Positions 16,189-23,929 of a DNA stretch of 29,208 bases are shown piece after piece. Under the pieces are notes generated by a model. That model did not search any database. It saw only the letters and a program-made list of their open reading frames with translations, and had not been told where the DNA came from. This DNA is from an uncultured Alphaproteobacteria bacterium (GTDB lineage Bacteria; Pseudomonadota; Alphaproteobacteria; Paracaedibacterales; CAIULA01), in the NCBI GenBank assembly GCA_903905285.1, contig CAIVFQ010000063.1, positions 1 to 29,208 on the forward strand. The letters are read 5' to 3'. The position numbers and the translations under genes are program-made. Positions within the stretch are counted from its first letter, which is position 1, and each line of letters opens with the position of its first letter.

Positions 16189-16688
16189 GCGCTTAAACTC
16201 GTTAAAGTAAGGCCTGGCTTTAAAGAAGCAAGATTCGTTCTGGAAAAATTTGTCTCTACCTCGGTCAATAAACTGTTTCCTAAAAAAACATCCTCTAGAC
16301 TTACGTTTGTTAAAAAATTTTGAACCACTTTACCCAAGCCACTCCACAAATCATGCGTCAAGCAACGTGCCCCGTGCGATTGACACCCTTGGCTAGAGTT
16401 AATCGGGCATCGGGTTGCCTTTAAAGGCGTATCAACTGCATTTATGATCTCAAAAATAGGGATACTGGCCGCTGTCTTTGCCAAAGTATAACCGCCCCCA
16501 AAACCCCTTACACTTTTAACAAGCCCTTTTCTGCGCAACTTTAAAAAAAGTTGTTCTAAATACGCCAAAGGCAGATTTTGTCTCTCTGACAAAGTTGCCA
16601 AGGTAACAGGTTCTTGAGTCGTTACCTGCATTCTGGCCAATTCAGCCATGGCCATAACACTGTAACGGGCTTTAGTACTTAGGCGCAT
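16185..16688 (-). CDS. iscR: Rrf2-family Fe-S regulator IscR
   Basis: The 167-aa winged-helix regulator senses Fe-S status with a 2Fe-2S cluster and controls isc transcription. The DNA-binding region (1-75) opens with MRLSTKARYSVMAMAELA and includes the wing residues RGFGGGYTLA. Cluster ligands C94, C102, C109 and H112 are all present. The Cys spacing has 2 extra residues between the first two cysteines compared with the E. coli protein, while C-x2-H is kept. It is first in the isc operon, downstream of an operator that it probably represses itself through. The tail after about residue 140 is less conserved. Confidence 0.93.
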   Translation of the reverse strand: MRLSTKARYSVMAMAELARMQVTTQEPVTLATLSERQNLPLAYLEQLFLKLRRKGLVKSVRGFGGGYTLAKTAASIPIFEIINAVDTPLKATRCPINSSQGCQSHGARCLTHDLWSGLGKVVQNFLTNVSLEDVFLGNSLLTEVETNFSRTNLASLKPGLTLTSLSA

Positions 16689-16788
16689 CTTAGACTTTTC
16701 CCAGTTGTTTTAAGCAATTTCCTAGATTTGATCTTCAGAGAATGTTAAAGTCGGCTCAGCAGACAGAAAAAAACTTACATCTGTCCTT

Positions 16789-16821
16789 TAGATAACTATT
16801 CCGACCAATTAAGTCAACAAT
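16789..16821 (-). promoter_or_regulatory. isc operon promoter with IscR-type operator
   Basis: On the minus strand TTGACT (16812-16817) and TATCTA (16789-16794) are spaced by 17 bases. Overlaid is a 25-base site (16797-16821) with halves ATTGTTGACT and GGTCGGAAT around a TTAAT-type centre. This resembles the type 1 IscR consensus, in which TTGACT is followed by GTCGG. Overlap of operator with the -35 box and spacer is the arrangement expected for autorepression. It lies about 100 bases before iscR. Confidence 0.65.
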
Positions 16822-16886
16822 CATTTGAAGCTTTTAAAAAAGTTTGTTGGTAAGATCGTGAAAATTGGTTATGTTGGAAAAATTTG

Positions 16887-16911
16887 ATTGCACATTAATG
16901 ATAATTGCACA
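16887..16911 (+). promoter_or_regulatory. Direct repeat ATTGCACA flanking an AT-rich core
   Basis: ATTGCACA occurs at 16887-16894 and again at 16904-16911, 17 bases apart, with TTAATGATA between them. It stands just before the ribosome site (AAAGGAT) of the alpha/beta hydrolase gene, in the divergent region with iscR. Spacing of about 1.6 helical turns could suit a dimeric regulator, and the AATGATAAT core recalls Fur-type sites. Function is not established. Confidence 0.3.
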
Positions 16912-16930
16912 GGCGGGTAAAGGATAAAAA

Positions 16931-17593
16931 ATGCCAGAAGTTATATTTAACGGTTCAGCGGGAAGAATAGAGGGGCGTTTCCATCCTCACGCAGAAAAAG
17001 ATGCGCCTGTTGCTTTGATATTGCACCCTCATCCAGCTCATGGAGGAACAATGAATAGCAAGATTGTTTATGCTCTTCATCGTTCATTCAGTGACCGGGG
17101 ATTCAGCACCTTGCGCTTTAACTTTCGCGGTGTCGGCCGTTCGGAAGGATGCTACGATAAAGGCGAAGGGGAACTTAGTGACGCCGCCTCTGCCCTTGAT
17201 TGGTTACAATCGATTAACCCTCAAACTCATCGGTTTTGGGTTGCGGGATTTTCCTTTGGTGCCTGGATTGGGATGCAGTTGTTGATGCGTCGCCCTGAAT
17301 TAGAAGGGTTTATTTCAATTAGCCCCCCTGCCAACTTGTATGACTTTAATTTTCTGGCCCCTTGCCCGGTATCAGGTTTAATTGTTCAAGGAACAGGCGA
17401 CACCGTTGTTTCCCATGAAAGTGTTGGCACCCTTGTGAACAAGTTACGCAATCAAAAAGGGATTAGAATTGATTATGAAACCATTGAAGGAAGTGATCAT
17501 TTTTTCACCAATCATCTGGCAACATTACAGTCTTACGTCAATCAATACTTAGAACAGCGTTTACAGCCTTTTCGTCAGTCGCTCGCTAGTTAA
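16931..17593 (+). CDS. Alpha/beta hydrolase (COG2945-like)
   Basis: The 220-aa soluble serine hydrolase has an alpha/beta fold. The early strand LILHPHPAHGGTMNSKIV (residues 29-46) carries the HPHP loop typical of this family. FNFRGVGRSEG (64-74) follows, then the nucleophile elbow GFSFGA with S108. D157 in GTGDTVV and H190 in GSDHFF complete the likely triad. No signal peptide is present. It is divergent from iscR, and relatives often sit beside iscR/suf-type genes in alphaproteobacteria, so a link to Fe-S or iron homeostasis is possible. The natural substrate is unknown. The ATG follows an AAAGGAT ribosome site. Confidence 0.88.
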   Translation: MPEVIFNGSAGRIEGRFHPHAEKDAPVALILHPHPAHGGTMNSKIVYALHRSFSDRGFSTLRFNFRGVGRSEGCYDKGEGELSDAASALDWLQSINPQTHRFWVAGFSFGAWIGMQLLMRRPELEGFISISPPANLYDFNFLAPCPVSGLIVQGTGDTVVSHESVGTLVNKLRNQKGIRIDYETIEGSDHFFTNHLATLQSYVNQYLEQRLQPFRQSLAS

Positions 17594-17625
17594 GATTTAA
17601 AAAAGAAACAACAGGGAAAACTTCT

Positions 17626-18282
17626 GTGAAAAAGTTTCTTCACGACCATCAAAATCTGCCCACTGAACTTCCTTTGTTGGCTGTTCAGGGAGCCGTATTA
17701 TTGCCTCGTTCGCAATTACCGATACCTATTAATGAACTGATCCACCTTGAAATGGTTTTTGATATGTTAAGAACGCATCAAATGATTGGTATCGTACAAC
17801 CTGTATCTGCGCACAACATAACCGATGACGATGCATCCCCTGTTTTCAAAACGGGTTGTGTTGGGAAAATCCTTGATCTTCATGAAATTGAAGATAGTCA
17901 GTTTGTGGTAACCCTTAAAGGTATTTGTCGCTTTAAAATTATTGAGGAATCAACCAGCCAAGACGGGTATCGTCAGGCCCTCGTTAATTATGACGACTAT
18001 CCCCTTGATTGCGTAGAGGATAGCGACTTTTCATTCGATCGCCCGCGCTTCCTAAAGGCCTTAGAACAATATTTCAGGGTTGTTGATATAAATCCAAACT
18101 GGCAAGAAATTGATAAAACCTCTAACCAAAAACTGATCGCGGCGTTGACAATTGTCTGCCCGTTAGAGGCGCGCGAAAAACAGGCTTTATTAGAGGCATC
18201 AACACCTAAAGAACAATCACAGTTGATGATGACGCTAATTGAATTGGCTGGTCGCGAGGGCACCTCTGCAACCTGCCATTAG
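17626..18282 (+). CDS. Lon N-terminal-domain protein (COG2802)
   Basis: The 218-aa stand-alone protein resembles the substrate-recognition domain of Lon protease, with no AAA+ or peptidase part. The opening LPLLAVQGAVLLPRSQLPIPI matches the LON-domain first strands (LPLFPLxxVLLPGxxLPLxI). GCVGKILDLHEIEDSQFVVTLKG gives the middle strands, with a helical C-terminal part after about residue 130. The start is a GTG with GGGA upstream, 32 bases after the hydrolase gene. Stand-alone LON-domain proteins of this type are common in alphaproteobacteria, where a proteostasis role is assumed but not well defined. Confidence 0.85.
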   Translation: MKKFLHDHQNLPTELPLLAVQGAVLLPRSQLPIPINELIHLEMVFDMLRTHQMIGIVQPVSAHNITDDDASPVFKTGCVGKILDLHEIEDSQFVVTLKGICRFKIIEESTSQDGYRQALVNYDDYPLDCVEDSDFSFDRPRFLKALEQYFRVVDINPNWQEIDKTSNQKLIAALTIVCPLEAREKQALLEASTPKEQSQLMMTLIELAGREGTSATCH

Positions 18283-18323
18283 TAAAGCGTATAATGAAAC
18301 TTACGAATGCAAAGAGGTCAGAA

Positions 18324-18998
18324 ATGCAAAAACCACACGCTGTTTTATTTGATTGGGATAATACCCTTGTTGATACGTGGGGCGTTATTCACAATGCGAT
18401 GAACGAAACCCTGAAACACCACGACCAGCCTTTATGGATCCTGGAAGACCTTAAAAAACATGCCCACCAATCATCCCGCGATCTATTCCCAGACATTTTT
18501 AAAGATAAATGTGCACAAGCGACGGCATTTTTCTATGAAGAAATCAATAATACTCACCTTGAACAGCTTGAGGTTTTGCCCTATGCAAAAAATCTTTTAG
18601 AATTTTTATATGAACAAAACATTCCCATGGCCGTCATCAGCAATAAGCGTTCTGGTTTTGTGCAAAAAGAAGTTGCCCATTTGGGGTGGAATTCTTTCTT
18701 TCAAACGGTTATCGGATCGGGCGATGCGCCACGCGATAAACCCCACGCCGACCCCATTTTACTGGCCTTAGAAAAAATGCAACTGCAGCCATCCTTAAAC
18801 CATTGGTACGTGGGCGACACCATAACAGATTGGCAAGCAGCACAAGATAGTGGATGCCAGCCCATTGCCTTATGGACTGACCCCCGTTCTTTAACAACGA
18901 CGCCTGATTATTATCTTCCTTATTTAAAAGATTGTTTTGATCTTCATATGACAGTTTCTGATTTTTTAAGATTGCCGAATAAGAAAAATATAGCGTAA
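18324..18998 (+). CDS. HAD-superfamily hydrolase, phosphoglycolate phosphatase-like
   Basis: The 224-aa phosphatase-type HAD enzyme has motif I FDWDNTLVDT (nucleophile D10 and D12 from the ATG at 18324), motif II VISNKRSG, the motif III lysine in PRDKPHADP and motif IV YVGDTITDWQAAQDSG. The insertion between motifs I and II is a helical cap (C1). The start at 18324 is chosen because a GAGG ribosome site (18314-18317) lies 6 bases before it. An upstream in-frame ATG at 18294 has no such site. Members clear 2-phosphoglycolate or act on other small phosphates. The substrate here is inferred only from the family. Confidence 0.87.
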   Translation: MQKPHAVLFDWDNTLVDTWGVIHNAMNETLKHHDQPLWILEDLKKHAHQSSRDLFPDIFKDKCAQATAFFYEEINNTHLEQLEVLPYAKNLLEFLYEQNIPMAVISNKRSGFVQKEVAHLGWNSFFQTVIGSGDAPRDKPHADPILLALEKMQLQPSLNHWYVGDTITDWQAAQDSGCQPIALWTDPRSLTTTPDYYLPYLKDCFDLHMTVSDFLRLPNKKNIA

Positions 18999-19037
18999 AG
19001 TATTGTAAAATTTTAAAAAAAAATCAGGAGTACCAGG

Positions 19038-19292
19038 TTGGCAAATGATAAACCTGTCAATGTACAAGACGTCTTTTTAAATCACGTCTGCAAAAATAAA
19101 ATTTTATTAACTATTTTCTTAATCAATGGGGTCAAACTGCAAGGTATTGTCACTTGGTTTGATTCGGCCACAATTCTTTTGCAACGCGATGGGCATTCTC
19201 AATTAATTTATAAACATGCTGTTTCTACCCTTATGCCACAGGTTCCTGTTCATCTTTTTGAGGGGCAGAGTTTCAGCGAGTCAGAGGACTAA
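19038..19292 (+). CDS. hfq: RNA chaperone Hfq
   Basis: The 84-aa Sm-like protein forms hexamers that pair small RNAs with mRNAs. The Sm1 region runs from [20 protein letters not shown] to [14 protein letters not shown], and the Sm2 motif is [10 protein letters not shown]. The start is TTG at 19038, set by CAGGAG 7 bases before it; the nearby ATG is out of frame. The short acidic C-terminus ends in SESED. The position after a HAD phosphatase rather than next to miaA or hflX is unusual compared with gammaproteobacteria. Downstream lies the dispersed inverted repeat. Confidence 0.95.
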   Translation: MANDKPVNVQDVFLNHVCKNKILLTIFLINGVKLQGIVTWFDSATILLQRDGHSQLIYKHAVSTLMPQVPVHLFEGQSFSESED

Positions 19293-19319
19293 AGAGGACG
19301 TCGTCGAAAAGCGCCAAAG

Positions 19320-19422
19320 AAACCCCGTGATTGCGAGGAGCGAAGCGACGTGGCAATCCAGAAAGAGCCTGGATCGCCGCGTTCCCTCTGTGGGGTCGCT
19401 CGCGATGACGGATTTGGGGTTT
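19320..19422. repeat. Dispersed inverted repeat of the VIARSEAT type
   Basis: About 103 bases form a long imperfect stem. Outer arms are AAACCCC (19320-19326) and GGGGTTT (19416-19422), then CCGTGATTGCGAG against CTCGCGATGACGG. The centre is ATCCAG (19356-19361) with CTGGAT (19369-19374) around a 7-base loop. Translation of the left half yields the VIARSEATWQS peptide that is often mis-annotated as a protein in bacterial genomes. The element fills the gap between convergent hfq and the 492-aa gene and its last bases overlap that gene's stop codon, so it may act as a two-way terminator. It looks like a non-autonomous palindromic repeat. Confidence 0.75.
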
Positions 19423-20899
19423 ACTCGCTTTGCATTTCAGCAACCAACACCTGAGTAGCCTCATCCGCAGTGCCCCACTTATTTTGATGCTGCGCCAGCA
19501 AATACTGAACACGACCCAATTCCGCGGGATACCTGTCCTTTATAAGCCGAAACGCTGCTGCTGCCTTTGCAAGAATTTTCTTTGAAGAGAAAACTGAAGG
19601 CCGCGACAACAATTTATCAAACTCATCAAAATATTTATCAAGTTCAGATTCGGGAAGTCCATTTAAAGATTGTTCGAACATACCCAATAATCTGTCTTGT
19701 TCTGCCGGTGTAAAAGAAAGCGTTTTTCCAGAAAAATCCTGATTACAGTTTAACGAAATCATCCTAATCCATCCCAGAACATCGTCAGCTTGGGTTGCAG
19801 GGTCTAACCCAGAAACGATGTCAAAGGCCACCTTGCTGATTTGTTTCCCAGGGGTCTCCGACTCTATGAATACCTTTTCAAGATATTGATATTTCTCGCC
19901 TGGTGTTTTGCCTACTAGATCCGCCTCGATCTCCTCCACACTCAAAACTGGGCTTAAGAAAGCAAAATGCGCACCGCCAGCTCCGCCTGCGTCTTCCTGT
20001 TCATCTGAAGGGTTTAAAATTCCCAATGCAATCCTTGTAAAGGTATCATCGCTGTCGAGAATACCTGCCAACGGATTTTGATAATGAACATGCTCAAGAG
20101 TCCGTCTAAAGGACGATTGTGAAAGTTGTACACCCATGTGCTGCTGGAATTCACCCAAAAAAACATCAACACTGTAATCATCTCTTTGAGAGCTAATATG
20201 CCCGTATATAACGGCCCCCACGCATTCTTGCAAAGCCGCAAGATGGGCTTGTTTTGTCGCTGAAGACCGTGATTTTTCACCTTCTAATGATTTGACAATG
20301 CCCTCAATCGGATCATTACTATGGGTCTTCGTAAGTACCCCAGAAACAACACGACCATAAACCCCTTTCAAACGATTAATAACGTGATCCGACGTAGGTT
20401 GATCAGAAATCCCCCAGCGACCGGCAAAAATTTGCTGCATCGCATTATCGAACAAAGTGGGAATATAGAAATAAGCTTCTGTGTCAGCTCTATGCTGTGC
20501 CCTGTAAGCATTGAAAATACTGGTTTTGGTTGTGTCTAGCAAGGTGATCAGATCAAGGGTTGAGAATGCTTTTCCCCTTGTGACTTGCCGATAAAGATTC
20601 TGCCATGCGCCAAGGTCAGGTTTATAAAAAAGTTCCTGCAAAAATACGCCATCGCCCGCCTTCATGTGTCCTGCAACCACATCCACCAGGCGACTGCTGT
20701 CGTCATTATTGCCAACTAAAGGTGACTTTGAATCATCATTTTGAAAGTAATGATGCATCGTGGCACCAACCTGTGATGAGCCTGCCCTAAAATCCATGAC
20801 GCCAAAATCAGCTGCGTGTACTGCTTTCACCGAATAGCCTTGAACGCTAACAACACTCACGAAACCCAGTAATAATGCTAATTTAGAAAACCGTTTCAT
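19421..20899 (-). CDS. Exported protein of unknown function, 492 aa
   Basis: I do not recognise this protein. It has a clear signal peptide (basic MKRFSK, hydrophobic LALLLGFVSVV, likely cut at VHA-AD near residue 30). The mature part is soluble, with no further membrane segments, and appears mainly helical. A glycine-rich link (EDAGGAGGAHF, about residue 310) splits it into a larger N-terminal and a smaller C-terminal part. The C-terminal part is rich in short helices separated by acidic turns (PESELDKYFDEFDKLL). No cysteine pair, lipobox or catalytic motif stands out. The gene stands alone, with a candidate promoter upstream and the palindromic repeat at its 3' end. A secreted or periplasmic factor, perhaps acting on a host, is an inference from export and lack of known homologues. 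Confidence 0.75.
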   Translation of the reverse strand: MKRFSKLALLLGFVSVVSVQGYSVKAVHAADFGVMDFRAGSSQVGATMHHYFQNDDSKSPLVGNNDDSSRLVDVVAGHMKAGDGVFLQELFYKPDLGAWQNLYRQVTRGKAFSTLDLITLLDTTKTSIFNAYRAQHRADTEAYFYIPTLFDNAMQQIFAGRWGISDQPTSDHVINRLKGVYGRVVSGVLTKTHSNDPIEGIVKSLEGEKSRSSATKQAHLAALQECVGAVIYGHISSQRDDYSVDVFLGEFQQHMGVQLSQSSFRRTLEHVHYQNPLAGILDSDDTFTRIALGILNPSDEQEDAGGAGGAHFAFLSPVLSVEEIEADLVGKTPGEKYQYLEKVFIESETPGKQISKVAFDIVSGLDPATQADDVLGWIRMISLNCNQDFSGKTLSFTPAEQDRLLGMFEQSLNGLPESELDKYFDEFDKLLSRPSVFSSKKILAKAAAAFRLIKDRYPAELGRVQYLLAQHQNKWGTADEATQVLVAEMQSE

Positions 20900-20934
20900 C
20901 CTAACAATCCTTTTGATTTGAAATTGATACCGTT

Positions 20935-20962
20935 AATGTAAACACTATTTATCAATATTCAA
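20935..20962 (-). promoter_or_regulatory. Possible promoter of the 492-aa exported protein gene
   Basis: On the minus strand TTGAAT (20957-20962) and TACATT (20935-20940) are 16 bases apart, about 36 bases before the ATG, which is preceded by an AAAGGA site. Consensus match only. Confidence 0.35.
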
Positions 20963-21016
20963 GGATAATTATGAAAACGGTTTTATTCCTTAGAAGACCA
21001 AAGGGTACTATTAACG

Positions 21017-21601
21017 TTAAGGCCTGTTAGCCAAATACGCCCCGACACTTTCACGGGTGGTGTGAATGGCGGTTTTGTTTTTGTTCCAATCAGCCGGGCA
21101 AACTTCCCCATGTTTTTCAACATGCTGCAAAGCCTCTAACATACGAATAGATTCTGCCACACTTCGACCCAAGGGAAGATCATTCACAACTTGATGACGC
21201 ACGATGCCTTGCTGATCAATAAGGAAAAGTCCCCGGTACGCAATGCCTTCCTCATTCAGAACATCATAATCTTGGGCTATTTTCCCGCCCAGGTCAGAGA
21301 TAATTCCATACTGTATGCCATGAATGCCGCCTTTTTCTTTCGGCGTTTCCAACCAAGCTTTATGAGAATAAGGGCTATCAACGCTGCAGGCCAACACAGC
21401 GGCACCTAGACGGATGAAATCTTGAAGTTTCTCTTGAAAGGCATGCAATTCAGTGGGGCAAACAAACGTGAAATCAAGGGGATAGAAAAATAAAATCACA
21501 TACTGCCCCTTATAACCCTCAAGGTGAATGGTTTTAAATTCGCCTTCAAAGACAGCTGTTGCTTTAAAAATGGGGGCTTTTTTTCCAACAAGGACAGACA
21601 T
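21017..21601 (-). CDS. ahpC: Typical 2-Cys peroxiredoxin (AhpC/Tsa)
   Basis: The 194-aa thiol peroxidase reduces hydrogen peroxide and organic peroxides in the cytoplasm. Peroxidatic C48 lies in PLDFTFVCPTELHAF and resolving C168 in GEVCPADW, the pattern of the typical 2-Cys AhpC/Prx1 group. The ATG follows AAAGGAA. The gene stands alone and divergent from ndk. No ahpF or ohr is adjacent, so the reductant is probably the thioredoxin system. No peroxide-regulator site could be picked out upstream. Confidence 0.94.
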   Translation of the reverse strand: MSVLVGKKAPIFKATAVFEGEFKTIHLEGYKGQYVILFFYPLDFTFVCPTELHAFQEKLQDFIRLGAAVLACSVDSPYSHKAWLETPKEKGGIHGIQYGIISDLGGKIAQDYDVLNEEGIAYRGLFLIDQQGIVRHQVVNDLPLGRSVAESIRMLEALQHVEKHGEVCPADWNKNKTAIHTTRESVGAYLANRP

Positions 21602-21690
21602 TTTTTGATTCCTTTATGTGTGTTAGAGACGTCTTGATGATTTGGACATTAACAGAAAAAGATTGTTTGATCTATCCTGCCGGTAAGAAC

Positions 21691-21719
21691 TTGTGTTTTT
21701 TGTCATTTTCGCTTAATAC
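21691..21719 (+). promoter_or_regulatory. Predicted promoter of the ndk cluster
   Basis: TTGTGT (21691-21696) and TAATAC (21714-21719) are spaced by 17 bases, about 50 bases before the ndk GTG, which has AAAGGAA upstream. It could drive ndk and the tightly packed genes that follow. Consensus match only. Confidence 0.4.
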
Positions 21720-21772
21720 AAAGGCAGAGTTACAAATCTCAAATAGTAAAGATTTAAAAGGAATATAAAGCT

Positions 21773-22195
21773 GTGAGCTTGCAAAGAACGTTATCCATCT
21801 TAAAACCGGACGTAACCCGTCGTAATTTAACAGGGAAAGTAAACGCAAAAATTGAAGAATCTGGCTTGCACATTGTTGCCCAAAAACGCCTGTTTTTAAC
21901 AAAAGAACAAGCACAGCAATTTTATGCCGTCCATGCTGAACGTGCTTTCTTTAACGATTTGTGCGATTCCATGTGCGCAGGACCTATTGTTGCCCAGGTT
22001 CTAGAAGGTGAAAACGCCGTATCTCACTATCGGGATATAATGGGTGCCACCAATCCTGCTAACGCAGCAGAGGGAACTATTCGACGCGATTTTGCAGAAT
22101 CTATTGAAGCCAACTCAGTTCATGGTTCAGATTCCTTAGAGAATGCCCAAATCGAAACTGCCTTCTTTTTCAGTCAACTTGAACTTGTTGGCTAG
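21773..22195 (+). CDS. ndk: Nucleoside diphosphate kinase
   Basis: The 140-aa enzyme transfers the gamma phosphate between nucleoside triphosphates and diphosphates through a phospho-histidine. The start [18 protein letters not shown] gives the KPD nucleotide-site segment. [18 protein letters not shown] precedes the active site [11 protein letters not shown] with catalytic H117. The start is GTG with an AAAGGAA site. It is followed 10 bases later by the pgsA-like gene and heads a run of five same-strand genes. Confidence 0.97.
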   Translation: MSLQRTLSILKPDVTRRNLTGKVNAKIEESGLHIVAQKRLFLTKEQAQQFYAVHAERAFFNDLCDSMCAGPIVAQVLEGENAVSHYRDIMGATNPANAAEGTIRRDFAESIEANSVHGSDSLENAQIETAFFFSQLELVG

Positions 22196-22205
22196 TCTAA
22201 CAACT

Positions 22206-22742
22206 ATGCCAAATCTTCTCACAGGTGCCCGTATCATCGCGGCACCTGTTGTCGTTTATGCAATCTTTGCCCCCCACCCTCACCTAGCCTTTTGGGTTTT
22301 TTTCATAGCCGGTTTAACTGATTGGTTAGATGGCTTTGCAGCCCGTTTTTACAATCAAGAATCAGCTATGGGGCAGTTATTTGACCCTTTGGCGGATAAG
22401 TTTTTAATCATCACCGTAACCGTTGCCTTAATGCTGTGCCAGAGAATGCCGCTATGGTTGTCGGTTGCCATTATTAGCCGCGATATTTTGATTTTAATTG
22501 GATCAGGTTTTGTTTGGCTGCACAGCCTCCCCTTAACATTAAAACCTCTTTTTATTGGCAAGCTAAGCACTTTCTGCCAAATTATTCTTTGTTTAGGGTT
22601 ATTAGCTTTAGAAATTTTAGCCCCCCCACCTTTAGTGGCAAAAAGCTTTTTAACGGTTTTGTTTTACGCTACTCTTATCGCAACAGTTTTATCTGGATTC
22701 AGCTATGCCAAAGTCTTTTACCACAGCGTTAGAAAATCCTAA
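22206..22742 (+). CDS. pgsA: CDP-alcohol phosphatidyltransferase (PgsA-like)
   Basis: The integral membrane enzyme probably makes phosphatidylglycerophosphate from CDP-diacylglycerol and glycerol-3-phosphate. From the ATG at 22206 it is 178 aa, and the start MPNLLTGARIIAAPVVV is typical of PgsA. The CDP-alcohol motif D-x2-DG-x2-AR-x8-G-x3-D-x3-D is complete, as DWLDGFAAR followed by GQLFDPLADK. Four to five further hydrophobic helices follow. An upstream in-frame ATG at 22143 lies inside ndk and is rejected. The 3' end overlaps the next gene by 38 bases. Another CDP-alcohol acceptor such as serine or inositol is possible but less likely from the N-terminus. Confidence 0.85.
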   Translation: MPNLLTGARIIAAPVVVYAIFAPHPHLAFWVFFIAGLTDWLDGFAARFYNQESAMGQLFDPLADKFLIITVTVALMLCQRMPLWLSVAIISRDILILIGSGFVWLHSLPLTLKPLFIGKLSTFCQIILCLGLLALEILAPPPLVAKSFLTVLFYATLIATVLSGFSYAKVFYHSVRKS

Positions 22743-23823
22743 TTTTTGGCGTTGTCTTGCCCTTGTTCTGTTGTTTGGGTATGCCCTAACTTTATTGGTT
22801 AGCAGCATCAGCAGCATGTTATCTCCCTTTATTGCCGGCTTTATCGGAGCCTATATTTTTAGCGGTGTCGTTGCAAAACTGGAAAGTTATAAAATTCCCC
22901 GGGGCGTTGCCTCGTTCTTAGTTATTTTGACTTTATTGGTTGTGCTGGTTGTTCTGGGAATGGTGGCCGTTCCTTTTCTTCAAAAGGAATTAATCATCCT
23001 GGCTCAAAGTCTGCCAACTTTGGCACGTCGAAGTTATGAAATTTTAGAACGGTTGTCTCATTCCCTGAATTCAACAAAAATTGGTGACTTAGACCTTAGC
23101 GGCCTAAATCTAGAACTCAACAAATCAATTAGCTTTTTGGCCCAGTGGGTTATTCATTTTGCTGTCAACATTATCGGCAATGGAACAGCGTTGGCAAACA
23201 TTGTAACCTTTATTTTCCTAAGCCCGCTGGTCATGTTTTATTTGTTAAAAGACTGGCCCCATTTTATAGAATCGCTTAACCGGTTATTGCCCAGGGCCAG
23301 TGCTGAATCTATCCGGTCTGTTGTTACCAGAATTCATAAAACCTTGTCTTCTTATGGGCAAGGGCAAGTCATTTTATGTGGCATTTTGATGGTGTCGTAT
23401 TCTTTAGCGTTATCCTTGGTTGGTTTAAGACAAGCTATTTTTATTGGCATGCTAACTGGGTTTTTAGCCTTTATTCCTTATGTTGGCATGTTGGTGGGGC
23501 TTATGGCCAGTTTAGCCGTTGCCTTTGAACAGTTCCAAGACTGGTCTTCCATTCTTATGGTGGGGGGAATTTATGCGGGCATTCATCTTATAGAAAGTAA
23601 TTTTCTAATCCCTTATCTTATTGGAGACCGTGTCGGCCTGCACCCCGTATGGATTTTATTTGCGTTGTTAGCTGGTGGCTTATGGTTTGGATTTGCCGGC
23701 ATTTTACTGGCCATCCCCTCTGCTGCGGCGATTGGTGTTTTAACACGCACCCTTCTTGAACGATACCATTATGAACAGCCGATCGTTCATCAGGAACCTA
23801 TCCCAGAGCCAAGCCATGGATAA
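22705..23823 (+). CDS. AI-2E family transporter (PerM/TqsA-like membrane protein)
   Basis: The 372-aa inner-membrane protein belongs to the AI-2 exporter-like family (COG0628). It has paired N-terminal helices (about 15-55), a helix at about 67-95, an amphipathic soluble stretch (about 100-150), and a C-terminal bundle with ASAESIRSVVTRIHKTLSSY, LTGFLAFIPYVGMLVGLMAS and FLIPYLIGDRVGLHPVWI, which are family signatures. The name is historical: most members are probably ion or solute transporters rather than AI-2 exporters. It overlaps pgsA by 38 bases at its start and the coxF-like ORF by 8 bases at its end, so the four genes are likely translationally coupled. Confidence 0.88.
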   Translation: MPKSFTTALENPNFWRCLALVLLFGYALTLLVSSISSMLSPFIAGFIGAYIFSGVVAKLESYKIPRGVASFLVILTLLVVLVVLGMVAVPFLQKELIILAQSLPTLARRSYEILERLSHSLNSTKIGDLDLSGLNLELNKSISFLAQWVIHFAVNIIGNGTALANIVTFIFLSPLVMFYLLKDWPHFIESLNRLLPRASAESIRSVVTRIHKTLSSYGQGQVILCGILMVSYSLALSLVGLRQAIFIGMLTGFLAFIPYVGMLVGLMASLAVAFEQFQDWSSILMVGGIYAGIHLIESNFLIPYLIGDRVGLHPVWILFALLAGGLWFGFAGILLAIPSAAAIGVLTRTLLERYHYEQPIVHQEPIPEPSHG

Positions 23824-23929
23824 AAATCTACGCCAACGAAACTGGGCATTGTTTTGGGTTTTACTGGGGCTTTGCTTGTTATTTTACGCGATTGCTTTTG
23901 TGAAAATGGGAACTAATTGTAATTTGTGA
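23816..23929 (+). CDS. Small CoxF-like cytochrome oxidase assembly membrane protein, 37 aa
   Basis: This short ORF is usually missed because of its size. It encodes a basic N-terminus (MDKNLRQRN), one transmembrane helix (WALFWVLLGLCLLFYAIAF) and the ending VKMGTNCNL. Small single-helix proteins with an RNW-helix-FYAI-VKMG pattern sit directly before ctaG in many alphaproteobacterial cox operons and are called CoxF. The ATG lies within the last codons of the AI-2E gene, and the stop overlaps the ctaG start in the tetranucleotide GTGA. Gene position, helix and ending all agree, but the call rests on my recollection of the family rather than on an alignment. Confidence 0.7.
   Translation: MDKNLRQRNWALFWVLLGLCLLFYAIAFVKMGTNCNL

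Noticed and set aside
19216..19512. ORFs of about 80 codons on both strands over the hfq 3' end, containing VIARSEATWQS and a reverse-strand counterpart.
   Set aside because: They lie mostly within the inverted repeat and the ends of real genes. VIARSEAT-type peptides are known translation artefacts of this repeat.
22143..22205. Upstream in-frame extension of the pgsA-like gene, starting inside ndk.
   Set aside because: It would overlap the conserved end of ndk by 53 bases and add 21 residues before a typical PgsA N-terminus.
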